From: Perkinsus olseni
Taxonomy: Eukaryota; Perkinsozoa; Perkinsida; Perkinsidae
Assembly: GCA_013115135.1 (NCBI GenBank)
Contig: JABANP010000552.1
Coordinates: 1-33,180, forward strand
DNA: 33,180 nt
Direction: 5' to 3'
Shown: in pieces, positions 8,490-18,854 of the stretch
Layout of the letters: each line of letters begins with the position of its first letter
Position numbering within the stretch: the stretch's first letter is position 1
Position numbers and translations under genes: made by a program
Notes under the pieces: model-generated
Databases searched by the model: none
Told to the model about the DNA's origin: nothing
Seen by the model: only the letters and a program-made list of their open reading frames with translations

Positions 8490-9077
8490 ATGTGTCGAAA
8501 TGTCTACCTGGAAGGCAGTGCCTTTTATGACATCCTCACCATTCTGGGTCTCCTCCAGGTTTGCGTGGCCGGTGCACCGGTCAGCAGTGATTCTGCAGTC
8601 GAGCATGGTAAAGGCCGCAAGCCGGCAATCATACCGTCTGCACGTGATGTCCCTCCTGGAGTGTACAGCTGGGGCGTGATACCCCCCGAGCTGGCCGGGA
8701 GCATCGAATCGGCCGGAATGGTTGTCAGCTACGGACTGAACTCAGCTACTGCTCACTTCTACATCCTCGACACATCCCAAAACAACAAGAATTTCATCAC
8801 GAAATTTTTCGAGTTGAGGCCTGATGCGTATGTGACCGGTATATCCGACTACGGTCTCGCCAAGTGCTACTACTTCTCACGCCACATAACAAAACTGATT
8901 CGTCATACCTTTTCAATCCAAGAGGGTGAAATAGGTGAGCACGCCCTTCTGTGCGCGAAGGATACAACCACCATGGGTGATCCAGACCTAACAATCTACT
9001 TGGATGCGGTTCAAGGGAGTAAGAGGGAATACTACCGATACAACATGCCAGTCGATCTTGTCTCCACGACCGAAGTA
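8490..9077 (+). pseudogene. Secreted protein, truncated by a tRNA-Cys insertion
   Basis: Frame from ATG 8490 with a hydrophobic leader (AFYDILTILGLLQVCVAGAP) typical of a signal peptide. It is homologous over its whole remaining length to the protein at 23445-24380. Shared blocks are PPG/PRG.Y with PPEL, F.LRP, KCYYF/KCYFF, ALLC.K/AILC.K and LT.Y.DAV.GS followed by N.PVDL. Homology stops after PVDL; the last 14 or so codons of the open frame read through a tRNA-like sequence (9078-9149) in antisense. About 120 C-terminal residues of the paralogue are missing. Family function is unknown. The protein may still be made in shortened form. Confidence 0.75.
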
Positions 9078-9149
9078 AGGACGCGCCCGGATTTGAACCG
9101 AGGACCTGCTGATCTGTAGTCAGCCGCTCTACCACTGAGCTACACACCC
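9078..9149 (-). tRNA. tRNA-Cys-like, anticodon ACA
   Basis: A 72-base cloverleaf folds on the minus strand: acceptor GGGTGTG/CGCGTCC with wobble pairs, D arm GCTC/GAGC, anticodon stem GCTGA/TCAGC with loop CTACAGA, T arm CTCGG/CCGGG with TTCAAAT. The copies at 25 kb have anticodon GCA, so this one has G to A at position 34 and would read the Cys codon TGT. The internal A and B boxes look intact, but there is no T4 terminator just downstream. About 70 bp on its 5' side (to about 9215) is shared with the 25-kb copies, so it was inserted as part of a larger repeat. Confidence 0.75.
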
Positions 9150-9394
9150 TACGAAAGCTCTATTATGTAGCCCATTTAGTTATTCAAGATTCAAGAATAT
9201 CCGACTGAAGTGAAATTCCCAATGACGTAGAGGATGGGACGGATTGATGTAGCTGACTGGCCAAGGTAGCTAGGGCAATGCGAATTGCGTTGCCCACAGC
9301 AGAATTGGTGTGGTCCATATGTCACAGACTGTTCAGAACAGCCTACAACACGAAAGCGACTCACGATTAGCCGCCAGACAGATCGAACCACAAG
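9150..9394. other. Repeat flank of tRNA-Cys and spacer
   Basis: 9150-9215 matches the sequence on the 5' side of the tRNA-Cys copies at 25476-25545 and 25836-25905 (shared words include gtagcc, atttag and gatatccgactg). The rest holds no gene; a short stem, GGGCAA/TTGCCC, lies at 9273-9295. Confidence 0.6.
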
Positions 9395-10305
9395 GCGGTG
9401 ATCGCTGTGGAGAGACCCACAGACTGTCACTAAACCTTTGACAAGTGCTCCATTTGATGTGTAATCCTTTTTTGGCCAGCCCCCTGATCTGGCCTTGCTT
9501 GGTCATCTTCAATACATGATGTCTGAGCGTGCTTTTATGAGGTAAAAGAGAGCGGGAAAAATGAACGGAGCTGTCGTTTTATTTATGAGGTAACTCAGCT
9601 TGACTTATCAGTTCACCATTACTCCATGCGAGGTAACTGGAGGGCTGCTCTCGTGCAATCTACTGAAGTGCAGAACGAATGCTCCTCATCTTGTGAGCTT
9701 CGTGGAGACTCGTCCAGTCTCGACAGTATCAACCTTCTTATAGCACCGTTTCGAAGGCCCCTTTGAAGGCTTGCCAATATTGGTGGTCTCTAATCATTGG
9801 AGTCCAATGTGATGGAAGCGCATGGGGGCCAGTGTCCACCCCTGAACCGGTAAGCAGGTCCCTATCTACGGGCGAGCCAGAGAAAGAAATCACTTGGACG
9901 AATCTGGTCGCATACTTTTTGGATTCTCTTTCCAGTATCACTCATCACGATCAAGTAGGTGATTCGCGAATCAGGCTCATAACCCGTGGATCGAATCAAA
10001 CGTTGATGCCATACCTGGGGACCACACCGAGTGCTCACGGTTCAGTGAAGAGCATCGTCGGATCAGGTCCCGAATCTGATACCTAGGATTTCGCATAGTT
10101 GTTCGGAGCGGTGACTCTTTCCACTCGCTCAGTACGTTGAGGCAACATTTAGAGCCCTGATCAATAGTGTTCTCGGATCATCACGCAGGTCCGCGGATCA
10201 GGATCCGCAGACCTGACAAGTCGATTTGTCAGTAGTAGGAACGGTGGTGAAGATTGTAGTGTGACGTCGATGACTTTTGACTTTTGATCGATTGGACGTT
10301 GGCCG

Positions 10306-10537
10306 AGTAACTCGAAGGACTACCGAAACGCAACTCCTTTCAACGTGCGAGGTGAAAGCCGCGGCCTACGAACAATGAGCTGATGCATTCAACCGTTGAG
10401 CCCATCATTGAAACCTCTCGATAACTAATGTGGGAGGACAGTTTTTGGGCCGCCAAGAAGTGATATCATCTCCGTTCGGAACGGACTGTTCCTCTGCCAG
10501 AAGATCAACCTTGTGTTGATGGTAGAAATAAAAGCGA
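10306..10537. repeat. 232-bp dispersed repeat, copy 3
   Basis: Full-length match to 3059-3290 and 5633-5864, in the same position relative to the secreted-protein gene as copy 1. Confidence 0.9.
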
Positions 10538-10603
10538 AGTAGAATGAAGCTCTCACTTCGAGAACCTCGGTTGAAAATAAGACCTCACGAGAAGCTTCCA
10601 CAA

Positions 10604-11374
10604 TCAGCCATACAAAATACCTTTGACAACATCCACGGAGGCATTATAAGACGAGAGCGTGCCTTGAGCAGAGGTATAGTTACCAACCGCTCGGTAGCCG
10701 AGATGAAAACGCCAACCTCCTTTGACTCTACTGAAGCTGACTTTCTGCATGACTGAGAGAGGTAGAGGGCCGGTGCCAATGTCCACTCGACTACCGTACA
10801 GATTTATTCCATTGCTATTAGCGACTCCTGTGACAGAGTAAGAGCGGCTGGTGAAAGTTATGCCATCATCGGGAATAAGCGCACTGATAGAGAAACGCCT
10901 TTCGGCCATGGCATATCCCTCCTGATCGGATCTGTAGTTAAGATCGTCCGAGAAAGTGGACCAAGTGAACTTCACGCCGTCATCCTCGGTCACCAAGGCC
11001 ACCCGTCCAGTAGTCTCCACACTGATAGTCGGTGTATCAAATTGTTCGGAATCGCCGAGGATCTCGAGCTCTAACTTCAAGGTTCCTCTTTCTTCGGGTG
11101 CGTTACTCTCGAGTAGGACCCCGACGCTCTCTCGATAAGTACCATCCGCGTCGTAACCCCTCATTGTGTAAGCGCAGGAACCTTCCGGTAGCACCATAGA
11201 GGTGTAGTCAACGCCGTCTACTGTAACGGGGCCACCACGGCAACCTCTAGGATAATCAGCGGTGTCATCTACAGATATCACCGTCACCACTTGGGTGATG
11301 AAGGCGAACAAGAAGCTGCGACGGAGCCAGTTAGAGCGAAGGTTACTAGAGCGGAGCTTGGTAGCTGGAGTCAT
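10604..11374 (-). CDS. Secreted/surface-like protein with variable core (paralogue B)
   Basis: Intronless frame of 256 codons from the ATG at 11372-11374. The basic and hydrophobic leader (SFLFAFITQVVTVISV) and the cysteine-containing block (RGCRGG, GSCAYTMRG) are almost identical to paralogue A. From residue about 85 to 190 the proteins share only scattered residues (SNAPE, FDTP.ISVETT, DGV.F.W, NLYG). From LSVMQKVSFSRV to the end they agree again nearly residue for residue. Length is conserved despite the divergence, so the core has changed while the frame was kept. Probably exported; role unknown. The flanking non-coding DNA is far more similar between copies than the core. Confidence 0.85.
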   Translation of the reverse strand: MTPATKLRSSNLRSNWLRRSFLFAFITQVVTVISVDDTADYPRGCRGGPVTVDGVDYTSMVLPEGSCAYTMRGYDADGTYRESVGVLLESNAPEERGTLKLELEILGDSEQFDTPTISVETTGRVALVTEDDGVKFTWSTFSDDLNYRSDQEGYAMAERRFSISALIPDDGITFTSRSYSVTGVANSNGINLYGSRVDIGTGPLPLSVMQKVSFSRVKGGWRFHLGYRAVGNYTSAQGTLSSYNASVDVVKGILYG

Positions 11375-11404
11375 TACGAGCTATGAGAAATGAGCTGAAC
11401 GATG

Positions 11405-12579
11405 TGAGCGAGCAGTGACTGGCGCCCATGTCGCCTAACGGGATCCGTTGAGCGGGGGAAAAGGTGTCGAGGAGAAACAGAGAACCCTTGGCCGGTGATG
11501 GCGAGGTCGAAAGTTTCGGCTCGAAATTCTTCTAGAACGAAGATCAATCAGTAACCGACAGCGATCACATGATGCCAGGTCGTCGGCCCTGAAAGGCGCT
11601 TATCCCAGCAAGCAAGGCAACGTTCAAGGAGAGATGAGCATCTCACTACTGCGGTGGCGATGGTGTATATCAGATATACTCGGAGTTCGCAAGACGAGCA
11701 TAGCAGAATCGCTACTCGGAGTCCACTCGTTCGCGTTTGACTTCGTCTCTGAAATACGCGTGCATCTAGCTTAATCGCAAGTAGCCTGGTTCGCTATGGG
11801 CAGGCGTGCAGACAGGCTTTGGTGAGTGGAGAACTCGCTGTAATCTTCCTAGAGCGCAGATGGTGGGACTTCCTGGGCTGAAGCGCCGGGTGTATCCCAA
11901 CTGGAGCAGTGCCAATTCGGACAGTGGTCAACCCGTACACCATAGATTCCAACGCTGGCAACTGAGTAGGTGGCAGGTCGGACAAAAACGGCTGGGAGGC
12001 CTGGCCCAGTTCGGACATGACCACTTGAGACGGTGGCACTTGGCTCGCCACTACAACTCGCACAGTGCCAACTGAGACAGTCGCTTTGCACTCTCGTTTC
12101 AAGGTACCTTGCATGTGACCCGATGAGCTAGCAGGAAACTATCTTCAGCTCTGCGACACTCTACAGCATGACCTACGACAAACCTCTCCGAACACTGGGC
12201 CTGCTCGTCTGTGCTCCTGCATTCCATTCAATCAACCGAAGACGCAAAGATTGCTGGTGACAGGCGTATAGCCTACAGGGCATAGGTTTGGGTGACTGTT
12301 GTGTGACTGGTGGCCGGTGCCCCCGTCCCCTCCGCACACAAGTTGACTGTCCCCATATCTTAGCCTAGTTAACCCCATGTGACGACGACCTGTTAAAGCA
12401 GTCCTTTCAGACTGGTGACACTGGAAGGTCGGAGCTAGACGCTACTAGAGTCACAATAGGGCTCGATAAGCCTGGCCCGTCACCATCAGCCCGCCAATTC
12501 GGGCAGGAATCAAGCTAGTAGTGTGCAAGAAGTCTACTGACGGTACGCCGAATCAGAGTGCAATGTAGAACCCTCAATA
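11405..12579. other. No gene recognised; short imperfect repeats
   Basis: 11880-12090 contains several imperfect copies of a motif like agtgccaactgagacagtgg and its variants, so overlapping open frames on both strands there are probably by-products. No domain or splice-consistent gene was found. Confidence 0.4.
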
Positions 12580-12616
12580 TGAGGTATGGAATTAAGTTAC
12601 TTGATTCCATACCTCA
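12580..12616. repeat. 13-bp perfect inverted repeat with 11-base loop
   Basis: TGAGGTATGGAAT is matched by ATTCCATACCTCA. It lies at the downstream edge of a possible minus-strand coding stretch, where it could be a hairpin. No known element end was recognised. Confidence 0.8.
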
Positions 12617-12700
12617 ATCGTTCAGTGCCACCAGACTCGTCGTCGGCGTCTCGGGGGGTTGGCCAATCCGCAAAGACTGAGTGCTCGTACGTCGGGCTTG

Positions 12701-13010
12701 TCAAGGCCAGCTCAGGTTGTGCCCCGAGTGTGAACTCTCGTCGCAGGGGGATGATTTCAACTCGACTATCCTCGCGCGCAGGACTTTGTCGAGCGTATCC
12801 AGCTGTGATTTCAAATCCACACACGTTCGTAGTTCCAGTAGTAACTTTTCCTTCAGTACCGGTTGAAAGATAGACCACGTTTTACTGCTATCAAAATCAC
12901 CACTGTCGTGTTCTAGTAATGGCCTAAATCGTGCATGATGCCTCAACAACATTTCAGGTTCCACTAGCGCAAATCTTGTGCGTGTGAGTTCAAAGTCCAA
13001 CGCCGACAGT
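12701..13010 (-). CDS. Possible coding exon, hypothetical
   Basis: The minus frame has a leucine-rich amphipathic stretch (FQPVLKEKLLLELRTCVDLK, then LDTLDKVLRARIVE) that looks coding. A second frame overlapping its end (PTYEHSVFADWPTPRDADDE) also looks coding and ends at a possible donor, GTATGG, so a splice or frameshift may connect them. The upstream edge overlaps a dispersed-repeat word (gtgtgagttcaaagtccaac, with a variant at 20365), so the frame may belong to a repeat. No family recognised. Confidence 0.28.
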
Positions 13011-13312
13011 ACGGCTTAGTTAGACTAGCACCACCGACGTACCTTTCTGAGGGGATCAATTCAGCCTTTTGATAGGCTCTGCTCATCAAGCCAAAGAACG
13101 TTGCTCTCAGAGAGAAAATCTTGTTTGTCACATCGAGGTCATTCGCCTATCTCAAGAGTATTGTTAAACGGAAAGATACTTCCTCGATTCTTGGTTGGGG
13201 GATGTTATTGACTGAATCGACTGTAAGGACTACTATGAACAAGACAATCGCACTAAGGGACACAACCTTATCACAATGATCATCATCATCATGGACAACA
13301 TTAATGATACCA
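13011..13312. other. Spacer downstream of the cyclase gene
   Basis: No gene seen. It contains a short (atc)n stretch near 13278-13292 and lies beyond the 3' end of the adenylyl cyclase gene. Confidence 0.4.
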
Positions 13313-16300
13313 CTACTTCTCCGTAAGAGCACGATACCCCTCCCAGTCCTTCGGTGCTACACATTCATGCGATCGTATGAACTTCAGGAGAACCGCACTT
13401 GGACCATCCTCATACCCCAACATATCCTTAGTCTCGGTCAATGTCGAAGCGGCAGCCTTCCATTCACCAGCCTCGTAATTCCGATACGCCGCACCAAATT
13501 TTCCGAGGAACGTCGGCGTGAAAATTTTCCGTGCAAGTATGAGGTCTTCATCGTGCTCCCAGGCGTCAGCTACGACATATTCTTCGCTCCACTTCTTCTG
13601 CTTTTTCGCTTCCCTCATTCGCCTCAATTTGGACTTATTAATTGTTCTATTGTGAATGCCATGCGGAGGTGTTACAGCGCCGGCGATTCTATTACTCTGT
13701 CGACGTCCGCTGTGTCTCCTTTTCTTTCGCCTCATACCAGTCACGCTTCCATTCGAACTCGCAAATGAGCCGTGCTTCCGGACAACAGTGCCATTATTAC
13801 TATCAAGGATTTGAGCTTGCGCGCTGTTCGTCCTGGAAAGTACTCCTCTAAGATGACTATCCATCGTCTCTGAATCAGCTACGGGCAAGGAGAGATAGTC
13901 AACGTCAATCGTATACAATCTGACCGGTACCTTGGATCCCTTCACCGTCACATTGTCGATCACCCTACAGTACTTCTGCATATGGCTTGAACACATATTT
14001 TTTATCAAAACCTCAGAACATAATATAATGGTCTTATACTGTTTAGTCGCAGCAGCCAGCCTACTGGCCATATTCACATTGGGCGATAAATAGCTAGCAT
14101 CAATCTTGAACTCAGATCCGATCGCCCCTTCGATGGCCCAACCAGCGTGCACACCGAACCCCATCGTCACTCGATAGTCATCACCCAACCGTTCCAGTAA
14201 ACCGGGATGATGTCTGTATTCCGCGAGGACTGGCGATTTATTAATCGCCACCAATATCTTCACGAAAGACATGACTGACATGTCCGCCAATTTTTGCCGT
14301 TTCGCTTCGACTTTTTTGTTTTCCTGGGACTCGGCGAAAGGCAATCTCCATACCATCAAAAACGCTTCGCCCAGATTTCTGTTGGCAACCCCGTGATACT
14401 CGTCCGCAATGCCATGAACAATCTCGCCGATCTGACGAACGGAAGGGATTATGATACTAATTCTGTTATTGCGCGAGTATTTTTGTTATTAAACCGTTAA
14501 ATTTAATTCTACGTTATCACTCACGTTATCACTCACATTGATTTGCGTTACACTTTCATGTTTTCTTACCTGGTTGACGAATAACATAATTTTGTCCTGC
14601 AGGATCTCCGTAGCGACATTAAATTGCCGTATATCGCAGAAGCCAATAATGGCTTCTACTCTCGATCCCGAAACCATCGGGTCCACAGCGGCACTATCTC
14701 CACCTGCGAAAAAACAATGTGCCTTCACGACAGCGTCTTGATAATCTCAACTGCCACGATTTTCTCATCAGGACGCTGAGCTGCCGAAAGGTCAGCAGGG
14801 TATCGCACGTATCAGAAGAATTTCAGCATGGCTTCGTTATCTCCTCGCGCCACACTACGTCACATGGCTCGGCAATGATTTGGCGGCGCTGTGAAACACA
14901 GTAAGCTTTCCCCATACATCGTGCTGTACATGGTACAATCGCCACGTCTCTCAACACAAAGGACGCCGACTAGGGCTATAGTCATCACGGGTGAGCCCCC
15001 CTAGTACTACCTCGAATATTATGGCCTATCACTTCGGTACCAGCTTCACCAAACCCTACAGCCAACAGACCGCCAATCTTGATGATCGTCTTCTCCAGTA
15101 TAACAGTTTCTAGCGGCTCTCCCCTGCGCAAACCGTCCGTGGAAAATACTACCATCAACAGCATAATATCATTACTACCTCGCTCCGCCTTTATTCGACG
15201 CTTCCGTTATCTTCCTTTTAACTCTCCATCGCGCAACTGGGTTGCTAGCCTTAGAAAATTCATTTTTCAGTTTTTCTTTTTCCGCCATTTCCCGCTTATG
15301 CTCATCATCACCCAGCTTCGTCGCATAAAGAGGATTCCTGACCACACACCACGTCCGATCATCATCGCGCTGATCAGCATCCTTTACAGTCTTATTTTAT
15401 CCATTTTATTAGCCATCCTCTCAATCGGACGTAATACCAAATCATTCGCATCTTTCGAAAAGAACAACGCTCCTCCACCTGAGAAAGCGAACCCCAGTGC
15501 GATCCAAGGGCAGCAACTACTACTACCTAATAAAACGCATATGAAGAGGGTTTGAATGATATTCAGTATCGCCGAGGCCTGCGTGTAAGATCTCTGGTCC
15601 ATGATGATCTCGAAGTAGTAATGATAATGATCATCATCATGCGCGATGTAATGCGCCATGTGGCCGGCACTGTTGGCTTGAAATAACGGCAAATAACGGA
15701 CTCTTTCCGTGAACCGCAAATATTCTTCGGGACAGTATTTAGTATCATTACTTCCATCACCGCTTCTAAAATTGTCATCAAGTATTATACCATTTTCGTC
15801 AGCACAAGCTGTGTCCCAAGGGGCAGCTAGCCTGGTGAGAGTTTCCACTGGTATTGTCCCGGTATCTGATCATGCAATCATCGTAATACCATAATAATCA
15901 AGACACGCCCATGGACTCTGTAATGTCTATATCGCGGATCCCATCGCTCAGCTGAGAAGCTACGCTGAAGCTAAGTGGCGGATGATAAGAATACAGCAGA
16001 CGAAATATCGAATTCCAGATGGCAAAACCCGGTTGTTGTGTTCTCACCCAGCCAGTTCCTTCACAACCCTAGAATTTGCGAAAACGAGCGCACCCTACGG
16101 GCCCTCAAACACTCTCACAGTCGACCCAGCGCCACTCACTCATAATGTAATCTCCCCTAGCACCACCCGGCTCTATGATCCCCGTGACATTCCCACGAGC
16201 GTTATTATCGCTGTTGCTCGTCCTCAGCAGGGTGGGTTGCGGATGACTGAATAATCGAAAAAATGAAAGAAAAGAGAATTTCCGCGCAGACTAGTACTTC

Positions 16301-18094
16301 AAGCATTCGTCATCATGAGGGCCCGTGTGATGATAGCTCATCCAAAAGTAAAACTGTCGATACCTAAAAATGATTCATAACGTTAAGATGATTTTTTGGT
16401 GATTTTCTCACGTATGCCCAAGGCAAAGATCTCCGTCCGGACAGGATTGTTCCGCACTGTGAGGGTTGTGATAATACATAAAATTGAGTAGTTCCCTTTC
16501 GTAGCCCTCCCTAAAAACTGATGATGAAGAGAACCGCTGTTGTTCATCTATTTCACCTCATGATATCTTTTATTTTGGTATCATTTATGGTACCCTCCCT
16601 CAGCTGGATGCAGCTGTCAACGTACATGCTCCAGGTGCGATATATATTATCAACAGCGTATCTAATAATAACAAGAATCCCCTTACAAAATATCTTATGT
16701 CGAAGCGTGCGCGCGGCGAGTTGACCCCGTAAAAAGCTCCGGTTCGCCTTACGTTAGTCTAGATACTACTATATTTTTCCGATTGTATTCTAAACAACAA
16801 AACGGGAGCGTGAACTACCCTATCGATTGATGAATAACAAGGCACGGCAGTCAAAACAGTCGGCCGGTTGACACTTGAATTGTAAGCGAATGAAAGCGTT
16901 TTCAAATGGTAAGAAAAACTATCCTACTGCCGAGGTCGACCTCAGATCTGCTAATTACTGAGACCATTTGTTTCAGCCGGAGGAATGGTCAGCAGCAGCC
17001 TACAGTCGTCTCACTCTCGTGTATAATGTACAGCCCTCCAAGACGCGTCACGGACGACAGTAAGCTCACGACGAGCTCTCCCTCTGGCGGGGGATCGCAA
17101 TAAAATCCGTACTGGATTAGCTTCACCTTTGGCCGTGGAAGTAGTGGCACGTTTTGGAGAAACACCATTGACGTGGCGACAGAATCCCCAGGCTTACTGC
17201 GGACTGGTCGACATATCCTCGAAGTGCCCGTTGACCTCGAACTGCGGTATCAGAAACAGCATAGCCAGGACCAGCAGTATAACCTAAGATATCATATTAT
17301 ACGGTTAACAACGTATTTGTAGCATAAAATTACCTTCCTCGTTGTGAGCTCAGATAGCTTCTTCCCCACCCGACTCTCGTCGCCCATCGCTTCCTCTTCC
17401 TCGTGTTTGTCGTCATTCGATAGCACGTCATCTTCGACGGCCACCAGAGCGTGCAGATGACCTTTTCTTCGCTTATTGGTATTATTATCAGTCTCCGGTT
17501 TTCCTTCAGCCGGGCTCGCTGCACCCTTGCTGTGGCCTTCAGCGGAATCTTGTGAGACTGTTGACGATCTTCGCATCTTCTGTTGATGATTGTTGGTTTC
17601 CAGCGCCGCCTTGTACAGCTTGATGATCCTCAATAAACGGATTAGTCGTATTATTCTGACGACCCTTCCTGCCCTGGTGCCGGCCCGACTGGCCCTCCCC
17701 GCCCGCGCGACTCTGGCATCGCTGCTGCCGCCTCCGCCACCGAACAAAGCTTCGGCGACGAAGGTTAGGTCCAGGATGAGTGATGCAGTGGATAATGAGT
17801 CCAGGAAGAAGAAAAAGGACCAGATGTACCCTTCTTTACCGACGGACGCCGCTGTCACCTGAAACCACCAAAAAAATTTTCCGATCATCATCATGGTGAC
17901 GGGGAAATTACCTCGATGACGAATATGACCAAGGAGATCGAAGTGAGCACGTCGAAGGTAGTATCGGCCGACTGGGAGGTTGAACTGACTCGGATGTCAT
18001 CACCAAACAACGCGTAGATTGTGATAACGGAGGTTATGAACCTGACAGTAGTAACGACAAAATCGCCGGGTATAAACTCCCTGAGGGAAGGCCT
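13313..18094 (-). CDS. Voltage-sensor-like/class III adenylyl cyclase fusion, multi-exon
   Basis: Makes cAMP at a membrane. Model exons, 5' to 3': 18094-17912, 17858-17334, 17283-17198, an unresolved stretch, 15865-15388, 15337-15179, 15123-15011, 14703-14570, 14431-13313. The introns among the listed exons are phase-consistent (50-307 nt). The first exons encode four helices like S1-S4, the fourth arginine-rich (ARAGRASRAG, RVVRIIRLIRLLRIIKLYK), then a fifth helix. Next come an extracellular part, a membrane helix, NPLYATKLGDDE, IKIGGLLAVGFGEAG and the cyclase core: GFCDIRQF (first metal Asp), NRNLGEAFLMVW, GVHAGWAIEGAIGSEFKIDA (K and D select ATP) and NVNMASRL (catalytic N and R). The usual second metal Asp in GDAF is Glu here. 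The C-terminal tail has DGPSAVLL. The N-terminal exon and middle extracellular exons were not resolved. Confidence 0.85.
15935..16085. repeat. Dispersed repeat (about 150 bp), copy 1, within the cyclase gene
   Basis: Shares long words with 20655-20810, for example aagctacgctgaagct, agtggcggatgataagaa and gatggcaaaacccgg. It falls in the unresolved part of the cyclase gene, between exons 17283-17198 and 15865-15388, and is probably an intronic insertion. No coding capacity recognised. Confidence 0.75.
16086..17197. other. Unresolved part of the cyclase gene
   Basis: Exons for the extracellular segment are expected here because the flanking exons end in phase 2 and begin in phase 1, so they cannot join directly. 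No exon could be assigned with confidence. A minus-strand candidate near 16430-16475 (EQSCPDGDLCLGH, with plausible splice sites) and a plus-strand exon-like stretch at 16978-17060 are the best candidates. Confidence 0.4.
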
Positions 18095-18140
18095 CTAACA
18101 AACAATCTCCCCATCACTTCAATCGAACTGTCCACGAGAA

Positions 18141-18288
18141 ATGAGCAAATCGGCGAGAGTCTATGAAAGGGGCCCACTGACCACTGTCGGCGGAATCGTT
18201 CTGAAGACGCTGCAAATGGGATCCGATCACAGGCAGTTCATTGAAGGCAGCGGAGTGGGCAGCAATGAGAAGCAGGTCTGTCGTCACC
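18141..18288 (+). CDS. Possible first exon of a plus-strand gene
   Basis: An ATG-initiated frame reads MSKSARVYERGPLTTVGGIV and continues for about 50 codons to a consensus donor, GTAAGT, at 18289. The next exon was not identified; an open stretch at 18673-18788 (WGRRETDKVRDSVRKMQVGK) is one candidate. The antisense frame over the same bases also looks coding and could be the unresolved N-terminal region of the cyclase gene, so strand assignment is uncertain. Confidence 0.22.
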
Positions 18289-18854
18289 GTAAGTGTTTCT
18301 GTAGCACAGAGGTGGACTGATACACTGGCGACTATTGAAACGAGCGTTGGACTAGAAAGTCGCCCTCACAACCCACACGATCTTACGAAAATATGGTATT
18401 ATCAACCAGCAGACCACACCAATATTTGATCCTTGCCGTCAACGACGGACGCTCAATCACGAGCTGAGCCAAGAGCTTCGACCCAGCCGATGTCCTGAGA
18501 GACAGGGGTAGTAATCTTCACTGGTGTTTCTGGTAATAGTGGTACAAGACTGGACGATCATCGTTGCTTCCCTTTCCCTCGTTGCTTGTCTTTGTGATAA
18601 TGTTAATCTTCGAGGGGGTCCTTGGCGGAGGGTCGAAGATAATGATAACGAAATGCTACATGAATAAGCTTAGCTTCGCCTTGGACCAGTGGGGACGACG
18701 GGAAACGGACAAAGTGCGCGATAGCGTTAGGAAAATGCAAGTTGGCAAGATCTGTCAAGATTGTGCTCGCTCAAACCAAAAAATGTGAACTGAAACGAAA
18801 GTCAGTGGAAGTAATTTCGCTACTTCGGAGTTAATTCCCGGTTACTAAGAATGT

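Larger units (their letters stand above)
9395..11404. repeat. Segmental duplication, copy 2
   Basis: About 2.0 kb matching 2202-4150. It starts with the 8 bases presumed to be the target duplication of the outer hAT element in copy 1, but has no transposon, so it preserves the uninterrupted arrangement or shares its boundary there. Compared with copy 1 it has a 44-bp extra segment at about 9537-9586, a different left arm at the 2930-2962 palindrome, and a strongly different core in the secreted-protein gene. Confidence 0.9.

Noticed and set aside
11794..12114. Minus frame of 106 codons and overlapping plus frame of 89 codons
   Set aside because: The area consists of imperfect short repeats that leave several frames open; no product was recognised.
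13304..13768. Plus-strand frame of 154 codons
   Set aside because: Antisense to the C-terminal tail of the cyclase, whose minus frame has recognisable motifs and correct splice context.
17590..17862. Plus-strand frame of 90 codons
   Set aside because: Antisense shadow of the cyclase exon encoding the arginine-rich helix.
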